A stretch of DNA of 64,000 nt from Bacteroidales bacterium UBA1189 (GTDB lineage Bacteria > Bacteroidota > Bacteroidia > Bacteroidales > Bacteroidaceae). Shown here piece after piece: positions 25,261 to 34,100 of the stretch (positions are counted from its first letter, which is position 1; the number at the start of each line of letters is the position of its first letter). The DNA is taken from NCBI GenBank assembly GCA_002309805.1, contig DBYJ01000045.1:352-64351 (forward strand), read 5' to 3'. The notes below the pieces were generated by a model. That model worked only from the letters and a program-made list of their open reading frames with translations. It did no database searches and was not told the origin of the DNA. Made by a program: the position numbers and the translations under genes.

Positions 25261-25887
25261 TTAAATGGTGAGGCCGGAGAAGCACATGAAAGCCATGGCC
25301 ATGAGTCCGACGGTGATAAATGTAATACCGAGTCCCTTCAGCGGTTTGGGCACATCGCTGTAGGCCATTTTCTCGCGTATGGCTGCGAGGCAGACAATGG
25401 CGAGTCCCCATCCGATTCCGCTACCGAGAGCGTAGGCGATGGAGTCGCCGAAGTTTGTGATGGCCTGGGTATTGGTGGGGTCGAGGCCGATGCGCTGTTG
25501 CATGAAGAGCGAGGCTCCCATGATGGCGCAGTTGACGGCGATAAGGGGTAGGAAGATGCCCAACGAGTTGTAGAGCGAGGGGCTGAACTTCTCGACGATC
25601 ATTTCGACAAGCTGTACGATGCCGGCAATGACAGCAATGAACAGGATGAACGAAAGGAACGAAAGGTCAACGCCGGGCACGAGGCAGTCGGGGCCGAGGA
25701 CCTTGGTCTGCAACAGGTAGTTAACGGGGAGCGTGATAAGCTCCACGAAGGTAACGGCGACGCCGAGGCCGAGGGCGGTCTTGACGTTCTTCGACACGGC
25801 AAGGTAGGAACACATACCGAGGAAGAACGCGAAAATCATATTGTCCACGAAAATCGAGCGGACGAAGAGACTAAAGAAATGTTCCAT
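25261..25887 (-). CDS. nqrE: Na+-NQR subunit E
   Basis: NqrE is one of the two homologous small membrane subunits (with NqrD) at the core of the Na+ pump. The pair shares a pseudo-symmetric fold and holds a central iron centre through cysteines in membrane half-helices. The 208-residue chain has about six hydrophobic segments. A cysteine in GMCSYLAVS (near residue 25) and another in [12 protein letters not shown] near 120 fit the conserved iron-ligand positions. It lies 21 bp upstream of nqrF and 40 bp after nqrD. Length equals other NqrE proteins. Confidence 0.95.
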   Translation of the reverse strand: MEHFFSLFVRSIFVDNMIFAFFLGMCSYLAVSKNVKTALGLGVAVTFVELITLPVNYLLQTKVLGPDCLVPGVDLSFLSFILFIAVIAGIVQLVEMIVEKFSPSLYNSLGIFLPLIAVNCAIMGASLFMQQRIGLDPTNTQAITNFGDSIAYALGSGIGWGLAIVCLAAIREKMAYSDVPKPLKGLGITFITVGLMAMAFMCFSGLTI

Positions 25888-25927
25888 AGTGCTTTTTTTT
25901 GTTTTTCTGTTTCTTAAACGGTGTGAA

Positions 25928-26557
25928 TTATTGTTCTTGCAGGTCCTTGTTGTGTGCGCGTTGCCACCAGATGATGCAGCCTACGATGATGAGTGCCATG
26001 GGGGGCATGAGCATGAGGCCGTTGTTGAGGTAACCATGGTCGTAGCACCATTGAGGGATGACTTGGTAGCCGAAGAGGCATCCTGAGCCGAAGAGTTCGC
26101 GGATGAAAGCGACGATGACAAGTATCTTGGCGTAGCCAAGTCCGTTGCCAAGTCCGTCGAGGAGGCTTTCCCAGGGCTTGTTCGACATGGCGAAGGCCTC
26201 GAGACGTCCCATCAGGATGCAGTTGGTGATGATAAGTCCGATATAGACGCTGAGCTGCACGCTGACGTCGTAGGCGAAGGCTTTCAGTACTTCGCTGACG
26301 ATGGTGACGAGCGCGGCGACGACCACCAGCTGGATGATGATGCGGACGCGGTTGGGGATGGTATTGCGCAGCAGCGAGATGACTAGGTTCGACAGGGCGA
26401 CGATGATGGTAACCGAAAGGCCCATGACGATGGCAGGTTTCAGCTGTGCGGTAACGGCAAGGGCCGAGCAGATGCCGAGCACCTGGACGGTGACGGGGTT
26501 GTTCTTGCCCAGAGGAGCAGTGAAGACCTCTTTATTCTTTTTTGAAAAAAGTGACAT
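25928..26557 (-). CDS. nqrD: Na+-NQR subunit D
   Basis: NqrD is the membrane partner of NqrE in the Na+-pumping complex. The 209-residue protein has about six transmembrane helices. The conserved cysteines are in [15 protein letters not shown] near residue 30 and in [16 protein letters not shown] near 112, matching the positions in NqrE and expected to bind the shared iron centre. The N-terminus ([12 protein letters not shown]) is short and charged. Gaps of 21-40 bp to its neighbours fit a single transcript. The homology between D and E is visible in their shared TNC/VNC-ILMG motif. Confidence 0.95.
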   Translation of the reverse strand: MSLFSKKNKEVFTAPLGKNNPVTVQVLGICSALAVTAQLKPAIVMGLSVTIIVALSNLVISLLRNTIPNRVRIIIQLVVVAALVTIVSEVLKAFAYDVSVQLSVYIGLIITNCILMGRLEAFAMSNKPWESLLDGLGNGLGYAKILVIVAFIRELFGSGCLFGYQVIPQWCYDHGYLNNGLMLMPPMALIIVGCIIWWQRAHNKDLQEQ

Positions 26558-26578
26558 AGTGCTGTTTCCTCCTTCTTT

Positions 26579-27298
26579 TTATTGGTTAGACTCTGTTTCA
26601 GCATTCAGGAATGCGGCGTAGGCCTGAAGGTCTTTCTGCAGCATGTCGCTGACGCCCTTCGAGGTGAAGGTGGCTCCGCTGAGGCCGTTGACCTCAAATT
26701 CGGTGTCCTTGACGTTGCCGTTTTTGACGACTGTAAGGGCGATGCGTCCGTCCTTCATGACGTGCTTGCCGCCGAAAGGTGCCTGGAACTTTTCGTAATT
26801 CGTAATCTCTGCGCCGAGACCTGGCGTCTCGCCTTCGTGTGAGAAGTAGACACCATAGACGGTCTGGCGGTCGTCGTTAAGGGCGATATATCCCCAGACG
26901 GGGCCCCAGAGGCCGTTGCCGTAGAGGGGGAAGACGTACTTGGTCTGTCCGTTAACCTTGGCAACGTAGACAGGGCGCTTGGTGAGAATGTCGGCCGTGC
27001 TGCATTGGAAGGCGCAGCCGGTGTCGTCGGCACCCATTTTGTAGGGCTCGGTGGTCTGGCTGACGCTGCCGTTGTCGGCAAGCAGCTGCTCGCTGACGAT
27101 GTACTGGCGGTAGGCGGCCTCAGCGTCCTTGACGTCGCGGACGTTCAGCGAGGCGAGCACCTGTTTCATCTTGTCGAGGTCGATGTTGCGCTGCTGGCGG
27201 TTGTGGAGCGCGCTCGACACGAAGGCCAGCAGGAATGCTACGATAATCACCACTATCGAAGCATAGATGAAAGTATATGAATTTTTATTCGTATTCAT
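26579..27298 (-). CDS. nqrC: Na+-NQR subunit C (covalent FMN)
   Basis: NqrC carries a covalently bound FMN in the periplasmic part of the Na+-NQR complex. The 239-residue protein has one N-terminal transmembrane helix (about 10-30) and a soluble domain. The FMN attachment motif is NGLSGAT, with the acceptor Thr at about 210. The conserved loop GLWGPVWGYIAL and the ETPGLGAEI segment are present. The flavin is added by ApbE after export; no apbE gene lies in this window, so it must be elsewhere. Confidence 0.96.
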   Translation of the reverse strand: MNTNKNSYTFIYASIVVIIVAFLLAFVSSALHNRQQRNIDLDKMKQVLASLNVRDVKDAEAAYRQYIVSEQLLADNGSVSQTTEPYKMGADDTGCAFQCSTADILTKRPVYVAKVNGQTKYVFPLYGNGLWGPVWGYIALNDDRQTVYGVYFSHEGETPGLGAEITNYEKFQAPFGGKHVMKDGRIALTVVKNGNVKDTEFEVNGLSGATFTSKGVSDMLQKDLQAYAAFLNAETESNQ

Positions 27299-27325
27299 AG
27301 TGTGGTTCGATAAGAGGTTGTGTGA

Positions 27326-28531
27326 TTATTTCTTTGCCACTCGGCGTGCCCTCCGGCTGATGTTGGCCTGATAGACGCAGTAGTCGATGAGGGGTGCGAA
27401 GAGGTTCATGAGCAGTATGGCGAGCATCATTCCTTCGGGGTAGCCGGGGTTGGCTACGCGAATAAGGATGGCGACGACGCCGATGAGGAAGCCGTAGATC
27501 CACTTGCCGGTTTCGGTACGGGCGGAAGTGACGGGGTCGGTAGCCATGAAGACGGCGCCGAAGGCGAAGCCGCCCAGCACGAGGTGCTGCCACCAAGGCA
27601 TCATGGCGACGGCGTTGTCGGGGTTGCCGGTCTTGTTGAAGATAAAGGCCATCAGGGCGCCGCCTGCGAAGACGCTGAGCGTGGTCTTCCACGACGAGAT
27701 GCCCATGCCGATGAGCAGCAGAGCGCCCAGGGCGATGGCGATAACGCTGGTCTCGCCCACGGAGCCCGGGATGAGGCCCCATACCATATTCCAGTCGAAG
27801 GCTGAGGCTCCCGAAACGGCTGCGGCACCCAGAGGCGTAGCACAGGTGGCGCCGTCAGGCAGGTTGCAGCCCAGACCGAAGATGGTGTGGTCAAGCACCC
27901 ATACGGTATCGCCGGAGATGACGCTGGGGTAGGCGAAGAAGATGAAGGCGCGTGTGATGAGGGCCACGTTGAAGATGTTCATGCCCGTGCCGCCGAAGAC
28001 CTCCTTGGCGAAGATGACGGCGAAGGCGGTAGCCAGCACCACTATCCACCACGGCGTGGTGATGGGGATGATGAGGGGGATGATGAATCCCGTGACGAGG
28101 AAGCCCTCGTGGATTTCCTCACCCTTCCATTGGGCTACGGTGAACTCGATGGCAAGGCCCGTGACGTAGGCCAGGATGAAGTTGGGCAGGTAGGCCAGCA
28201 GACCGTAGGCAAACGTGGCCCAGAAGCCGGTGTACTTGGCAGCCACGCCCAGCTGGGCGCCCAGGGCCATGTTCTGGTAGCCGATGTTGTACATGCCGAA
28301 CAGCATGGCGGGGATGAGGGCGATGACGACGAGAATCATCAGTCGCTTCGAGTCGAACGAGTCGTGGATGTTCACGCCTCCGGCCTTGCTCGTGTCGTTG
28401 GGCACGAAGAGGAAGGTCTCAAAGCCTTCGAACAGCGAGCGGAAGGCATGGAATTTACCGCCTTTCTCGACGTTGGGCTTTATCTGGTTGACAAAGCGCC
28501 GCAGGTTATAGTTGAATTGTTTCAGTCCCAT
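27326..28531 (-). CDS. nqrB: Na+-NQR subunit B (covalent FMN, membrane)
   Basis: NqrB is the largest membrane subunit, holding a covalent FMN and riboflavin and forming much of the Na+ path. The 401-residue chain has about ten hydrophobic segments. The flavin site is DGATCAT (226-232), where well-studied NqrB proteins have a DGxSGAT-like string, so Cys replaces the usual Gly just before the A-T pair. Other conserved parts include KEVFGGTGMNIFNVALITRAF and ATDPVTSARTETGKWIYG. The gene follows nqrA after a 6-bp gap. The protein should be functional if ApbE accepts the variant site. Confidence 0.95.
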   Translation of the reverse strand: MGLKQFNYNLRRFVNQIKPNVEKGGKFHAFRSLFEGFETFLFVPNDTSKAGGVNIHDSFDSKRLMILVVIALIPAMLFGMYNIGYQNMALGAQLGVAAKYTGFWATFAYGLLAYLPNFILAYVTGLAIEFTVAQWKGEEIHEGFLVTGFIIPLIIPITTPWWIVVLATAFAVIFAKEVFGGTGMNIFNVALITRAFIFFAYPSVISGDTVWVLDHTIFGLGCNLPDGATCATPLGAAAVSGASAFDWNMVWGLIPGSVGETSVIAIALGALLLIGMGISSWKTTLSVFAGGALMAFIFNKTGNPDNAVAMMPWWQHLVLGGFAFGAVFMATDPVTSARTETGKWIYGFLIGVVAILIRVANPGYPEGMMLAILLMNLFAPLIDYCVYQANISRRARRVAKK

Positions 28532-28537
28532 AGTGCT

Positions 28538-29887
28538 TTATTCCATTTCGGCCCGCAGCTTGTCCAGTCCTTCGCGGACGATGCGCTGGAGCTCCAGTTT
28601 CGATGAATCAACAAACTCACACAGGGCAAAGTCCTCGGGAGCCACCTCGTAGATGCCCATCGCCTCCATCTTGTCCACGTCGCCCGTGATGATGGCCTTG
28701 ATGAGGTATTCGGGGTAGATGTCCATGGGGAAGACCTTGTCGTACTCGCCTGAGGCTATCATGTGCCTCTCGCCGCCCTTCACGCGGGCGTCGATGTCGT
28801 AGGCACGCTTCGGCGTCAGGAAGCTGAAGAACGAGCGGCTCACGCTGAAGTGGTTGAAGCGCGGGGCTATCCATCCCAGCAGCTCGTTGGTGTCGTCGCC
28901 CTCGGGGATGACCGTCACCATGTTGGCGAATGCCGGCAGCCACTCCGTCTTCTTGACGGGACGGCCTGTCAGCACGTTGCCGCCCACGATGCGGTAGTGG
29001 CGGTCAATCTTGATGTTGTTGCCCAGTACGTCGGCCATCTGTGCGCCAAGGGTTACGCGGGCGTAGGTCGGCTTCGTGAGGCCCGTGCCTGCCAGGGCGA
29101 TGGTACGGGTGAAGTCTACGGCTCCGCGCTGGAACAGCGAGCCTATCATGATGACGTCCTGCGCAGCTACTGTCCACACCACTTCGCCCTTGTTGATGGG
29201 TCGCGTGTGGTTAATCTGCACGCCCACGTTGCCGGCGGGGTGCGGGCCGCGGAACAGCGTCAAGTTCACGTTCTGCGCCTCGGTGAGCGACTTTGCCGTC
29301 TGGCGCGTGCTGATGCCCAGGAACGTGGGCGCCAGCTTGGCCAGGGCGCTTAGGCCTGCCTGCCATTCTGCCTCGTGGCCCTTCAGCACCTGCTCAAAGT
29401 CAGGCGCCAGGGGGGCAGAGTCGAATGCGCTGACGAATACCGCCTTCGGCGTCTGGTCGGGGTTAGCCACGATGTCGTAGGGGCGCTGGCGGATAAAGGC
29501 GAAGAGTCCGCTCTCCAGCAACGCCGTCTTCACTTGCTCGGGCGTCAAGCTATGGACGCTCTTCGGCGAGGTGGAGACAGAGGCGTTCTCGCCGTCGGGC
29601 TTGACGACGATGCTCATCACCTTACGCCGGGCGCCGCGGTTCACCGCAGCCACCGTGCCCGAGACAGGGCTCACGAATCTCAGTTGGGGATGCCACTTGT
29701 CCACAAACAGCGCATCGCCCGCCTTGACCGTCTGTCCGGCTGTCACCACCACCTTCGGCGTGATGCCCGTGAAGTCGTCAGGCACGAGCGCAACGCTCCC
29801 TGTCTTCAGCACGACGCATTCCTCCGAAGGGGCAGCGCCCTTCAGCTTGATGTCAAGGCCTTTTCGTAATTTAATTACTTCTGGCAT
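28538..29887 (-). CDS. nqrA: Na+-NQR subunit A
   Basis: NqrA is the soluble cytoplasmic subunit that forms part of the quinone-reaction site. The 449-residue protein starts MPEVIKLRKGLDIKLKGAAP, the typical opening, and contains the biotinyl-lipoyl-like N-terminal fold followed by segments such as FRGPHPAGNVGVQINHTRPI, all usual in NqrA. It is the first gene of nqrABCDEF and follows the promoter at 29933. All six genes keep the standard order with gaps of 6-40 bp. In anaerobic Bacteroidales this complex couples NADH oxidation by fumarate respiration to Na+ export. Confidence 0.96.
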   Translation of the reverse strand: MPEVIKLRKGLDIKLKGAAPSEECVVLKTGSVALVPDDFTGITPKVVVTAGQTVKAGDALFVDKWHPQLRFVSPVSGTVAAVNRGARRKVMSIVVKPDGENASVSTSPKSVHSLTPEQVKTALLESGLFAFIRQRPYDIVANPDQTPKAVFVSAFDSAPLAPDFEQVLKGHEAEWQAGLSALAKLAPTFLGISTRQTAKSLTEAQNVNLTLFRGPHPAGNVGVQINHTRPINKGEVVWTVAAQDVIMIGSLFQRGAVDFTRTIALAGTGLTKPTYARVTLGAQMADVLGNNIKIDRHYRIVGGNVLTGRPVKKTEWLPAFANMVTVIPEGDDTNELLGWIAPRFNHFSVSRSFFSFLTPKRAYDIDARVKGGERHMIASGEYDKVFPMDIYPEYLIKAIITGDVDKMEAMGIYEVAPEDFALCEFVDSSKLELQRIVREGLDKLRAEME

Positions 29888-29932
29888 AATTGATTTTAGT
29901 ATTTATGGAAAAAATTTCTTCGTATTTCGCGG

Positions 29933-29940
29933 CAAAATTA
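29933..29940 (-). promoter_or_regulatory. Promoter -7 element for nqrABCDEF
   Basis: The minus strand reads TAATTTTG, a match to TAnnTTTG, 46 bp before the nqrA start. Confidence 0.75.
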
Positions 29941-30104
29941 CAAAAAAAATCCGACCTCGAAAACTTTTTCCCCAATTTATTTCTATAAGGAACGCGCGAA
30001 ATGCCCTCGTTACATCTCCTCCAGCGGCTTGGGCAAGTAGCTTTTTGAAAGGGAAAGGCCCTTTTTTGTCTGATGATATTGTTCGGAAGTTTGATAATAG
30101 TTTT

Positions 30105-30302
30105 TTTTCATCGCAATGATTTAATGTTTTCATTGCGATGAAAGAAACTTTTCACTGCGATGAAAAAAACCTTTCATTGCAATGGTTAAAACTTTTCACT
30201 GCAATGATTAAATCTTTTCACTGCAATGATTAAATCTTTTCACTGCAATGATTAAATCTTTTCACTGCAATGATTAAATGTTTTCATTGCAATGAAAAAA
30301 TG
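30105..30302 (+). repeat. 22-bp tandem array, locus C (9 units)
   Basis: Nine uninterrupted 22-bp units fill exactly 198 bp. Each has a TTTTCAnTGC-type opening (CTTTC once); four consecutive ones (from 30193) are identical apart from the last base of the fourth. The cores are CATCGCAATG, CATTGCGATG, CACTGCGATG, CATTGCAATG and CACTGCAATG. The last unit contains a perfect 18-bp palindrome, TTTTCATTGCAATGAAAA. The array lies between the divergent nqr and SUKH promoters, in a 592-bp gap that otherwise holds only A/T-rich sequence and those promoters. Confidence 0.92.
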
Positions 30303-30415
30303 CCAAAGAGAAACAACGGCTTGTAATGAGCAGGTTATACGCTGGCTTCTTCTCTCTTTTTTCGGGCTAGTTTTGCGTTTTTTATCAAGTAATGTTTGTT
30401 TTTTTAAAAAAGTCT

Positions 30416-30423
30416 TATCTTTG
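30416..30423 (+). promoter_or_regulatory. Promoter -7 element for the SUKH gene
   Basis: TATCTTTG matches TAnnTTTG, 57 bp before the ATG at 30480, with TTTG strings about 22 bp upstream. Confidence 0.75.
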
Positions 30424-30479
30424 CGGTGTCGAATCAATAGAGAGAGGTATCATTAATCAGGAATTAACCACTAAAAGTA

Positions 30480-31031
30480 ATGGAAAACTTTGATGAAATT
30501 ATCCAAAAACTGAAAACCAAAAGGGTTGAGTTTGTCGAAGGGTTGTCAGATGGCGAAGTGTCAGCCATAGAAAGTGAACTGGGATTTACTCTCCCTGAAG
30601 ATTTGCGGCAATTCCTTCAGACGGCTGTACCTGAAGGTGGCGCATTTGTGAATTGGCGCTCGGTGGAGGATGTCAGGAAGCGAATGGATGACGTCTGGGA
30701 GGGTATCGCTTTTGATATTCGGGTGAATTCATTTTGGTATGAGGGATGGGGAGAAAAGCCGGCGTCCCTTGAGGATCAGCTGCGTGTGGCAGAGGAACAT
30801 TATAGAACGTATCCCAAGCTGATACCGATTTATTCGCATCGTTATATGCCTTCATCACCAACCAGCGCGGGAAATCCGGTTTTCTCCGTCTATCAGATGG
30901 ACATCATCTATTACGGCTACGATTTGGCATCTTATCTGGAGCATGAGTTTGACTTCCGTTCCTACGAATCGTTGTTCTCTGATGAGCATCCGTTCAGGAG
31001 AATTGAGTTTTGGAGCGATGTGGTAGGGTAA
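30480..31031 (+). CDS. SMI1/KNR4 (SUKH) family protein
   Basis: The 183-residue soluble protein has the features of the SUKH superfamily: the string VSAIESELGFTLPEDLRQFL near residue 25-45, an aromatic and acidic central part, and a late segment with SVYQMDIIYYGYDLASYLEHEF. In bacteria many SUKH proteins are immunity proteins against polymorphic toxins, but others are housekeeping. No toxin gene lies next to it, so an orphan immunity gene or an unrelated role are both possible. It has its own promoter and sits downstream of the nine-unit 22-bp array. The tamB promoter begins 69 bp after its stop. Confidence 0.75.
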   Translation: MENFDEIIQKLKTKRVEFVEGLSDGEVSAIESELGFTLPEDLRQFLQTAVPEGGAFVNWRSVEDVRKRMDDVWEGIAFDIRVNSFWYEGWGEKPASLEDQLRVAEEHYRTYPKLIPIYSHRYMPSSPTSAGNPVFSVYQMDIIYYGYDLASYLEHEFDFRSYESLFSDEHPFRRIEFWSDVVG

Positions 31032-31099
31032 CGCGGATTCTTTCTATAAAAAACATCTAAAAAAACGGCATTTCCGTTGCATCGTACGATTTTATTTCC

Positions 31100-31107
31100 T
31101 ATTTTTG
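31100..31107 (+). promoter_or_regulatory. Promoter -7 element for the tamB operon
   Basis: TATTTTTG matches TAnnTTTG, 29 bp before the GTG start at 31136. Confidence 0.7.
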
Positions 31108-31135
31108 CAGGATATTTCATAAAACCGTACCTGAA

Positions 31136-34100
31136 GTGAGCAAGGTGAGTCGTCGACTTCGTGGGGTGTTCCGCGTGCTGTGTGTCGTGCTGCTGCTGTT
31201 GGTGGTAGTGGCGCACCTGCCTTGGGTGCAGCATCGCGCGGGGGTAGCCCTTGCGAGCAAGCTCGAGGACAAACTGGGGACGCGCGTGGTATTGGACGGG
31301 CTGCGCTGGCGCCTGCCTGCTGACATCATATTGGACAGCCTGCGTCTGGACGACCTTGAAGGCCTTCCGCTGCTTGCTGCCGACCGTCTGGCGGTGAAGA
31401 TGAACTGGCGCCCGCTCATCCGCGAAGGGCGCATCGCCATCCGCAACATCCGCTTCTACAATCCCACGATTGCCGTGCGTGCCGACTCAGCAGGCGCTGA
31501 GCCGAACTACCAGTTTCTCATCGATGCCTTCAGCACGGGAAAGAAGGCTGTGCTGCCCGAGATGCAAATCAACTCGCTGATTATCCGCGGAGCACACTTA
31601 ACGTACGACATCGCTGCCGAGCCGGAAACGCCGGCGGAACTGAACCCCGCCCATTTGGACGTGAGCGACCTGAACGCGCACCTCTCGCTGAAGATGCTGA
31701 CGAACGACTCGCTGAGCATGATGATGCGCCAGCTTTCGCTTAAGGAGAAGAGCGGCTTCCAGCTGGACGACATGACGTTCCGTCTGGTGGCTAATCGGCA
31801 GGGGGCGACGCTCGTGGGCTTCAATCTGAAGATGCCTCAGTCGGAGTTGCGGGTTGACTCGCTGTTTGCCGACTATCGCGACAGGGAGGCTGTGCGCCTG
31901 AAGGGCGATGTGCCTACGTCGACGTTGGCAGCCTCGGATCTGAGCGCCTTTCTGCCCGGCTTGCGCGGCAACACGTCGAAGCTGACGCTGAGCACCTCGT
32001 TCAAGGGGGGCACCGACGGGCGCTTTGACGTGCCGCACCTTATCGTGAGGCTGAACCGTAAGGATGTGGACTTGATGCTGCAAGGGCAGGGTACGCCGAC
32101 ATACGTCGATGGTAAGCTGATACGCCTGTCCGTGACGCCCTCGGGGTGGAATGCCTTGGAGGGGCTTTTGGGGGCTGTGGATGCCAAGAGCGGTACGGAG
32201 CTACGTCCCCTTCTCGAGGATTGGGAGGCGCGGATGGGCGCTACGTCGTTGACGGGCGATGCCGTCCTCCAAATGAATGCCGACAGAACGCCCCAGCAGG
32301 CAAAGGCAAAGCTCGCCCTGCGAGCTGACTTGGGCGAGGCTGACGTGGAGGCTGCGCTGAAGGGCGGACGCTTTGCCGCTACAGTCGATACCCGCTCGCT
32401 GGCGCTCGGAAAGGCGTTGGAGAGCAGCGACCTCGGTAAGCTGACGGCCTCGCTGAACCTGAAGGGAACACTCGCAGGAAATCCCTTCGCCTCGGAGAAG
32501 GGCAGCACTCAGCTCCAGCTGAAGCAGGCGCTGCGCGAGGCTTCCATAGACGGCGAAATCCAATCAATAGACTTCAAAAATTATACCTATAGCCCTATCC
32601 TCGTCAATGGTACGTGGGCCGAAAATCGCCTGAAAGCCACGCTGAAGGTCGACGACCCGAACGTGCGCTCGCAGGTGGCTGCGAGCTACGACACGAGGGG
32701 CGGGAACAATGCCTACACGCTCCATGCCGACGTGGCGCAGCTGAACCTCTACAACCTCCATCTGACGGACAAGCACGAGACATCGCGCTTTGCCTTCAAG
32801 GTGAACGGCAACCTGACGGGCAACAACCTCGATGCCCTGCGCGGACAGATTGCGCTTGACAGCCTGCAGTTGGAAGACCCCGCCCACACGTGGACGATGA
32901 AACACTTCGCCCTGGGCTCCTTTCCGAACGGGGCGCAGCAGGTCTATACCATCGACAGCGACTTCATGCAGATGCGTGCATCGGGCTACTTCACACCCGA
33001 GAATCTGCCAGGCAGCGTGTATAACCTGCTGATGGATTACGAGCCGACGCTACTTTCGGTACTGATGCCCGAGAGTGCAAAGGCTGCCCGTAAAGCCGAC
33101 AAGGCTGCCCGTGCGGGTAATGCCAATGTGCTTACTTTTAATGCTACTGTGAGCGACTTGTCGCTGCTCAACGAACTCTTCTACATCCCCGTGAAAGCCG
33201 TCAATCCCATGCGAATCAGCGGCGCTCTGAACGAGGAACGCGGCACTTTGAGCCTGAACATGAATGTTCCCCAGCTGCGCTACGATGAACTGCAATTTCG
33301 TAACGTGACGCTGAATGTTAATAATGAGGGCAGCTCGGCCCTGCGCCTGCAGGCGGGAGGAGAGAAGGTGGAGAAGGACGGCAAGGCCCTGATGGCTGAC
33401 GTGATGGCGCAGTTGGTCAACGACGACATCATGCTCGACGCTGAATGGCGCAATTCTGTCAAAGGCTTCTTCGAGGGTAACATCCATGCGAAGGCTGATT
33501 TTGCCAAGAATGCTGCGGGACGGATTGAGACTACGCTGACGGGAATGCCCTCAACGGCTGTCATCAACAACGAGGCGTGGCATTTCTCGCCCTTCACGGC
33601 GGTTCTTTCAGACGATGTCTATGGCGTGGATGGCTTCCGACTGACGAGTGGAACACAATACTTGGCCCTCGACGGCTCGGTTGTCGCTCATCCACAACGG
33701 ACAGCCTCCTCCCATGCCGACAGCCTCTCCGTACGTCTGAACAACATCAATATGGCCCCCTTCTTGTCGCTGGCTAAGCTGAAGGGAATCTCGTTTGGCG
33801 GCGTCATCTCCGGACATGCCGACGTGGCAGGGTTGATGACGAAGGCTCCTCGGGTGGGAGCTCGTCTGGAAGTGGATAGTCTGACGTTCTGCGATGCTCC
33901 GCTGGGCGATGCACTTGCGCAGGTGGGTTACGATGATAAGGGCATTGTTTTCGACGTCAGTTCTCCTACGATAGATCTCGGAGGTACGGCATCCGTCGCC
34001 GAGAAGAATCTGGATTTGACCATCAAGGCCGACAGCACGGACGTCGGCTTTCTGAATGCGATGCTCACGGGCATCATGTCCGACGTGGAGGGCAGGGGAT

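Noticed and set aside
30105..30302. A CRISPR array
   Set aside because: Units are contiguous with no unique spacers, and no cas genes lie in the window.
30105..30302. A plasmid-type replication origin with iterons
   Set aside because: The 22-bp direct repeats resemble iterons in length, but no replication initiator gene is near and similar arrays lie at several chromosomal sites.
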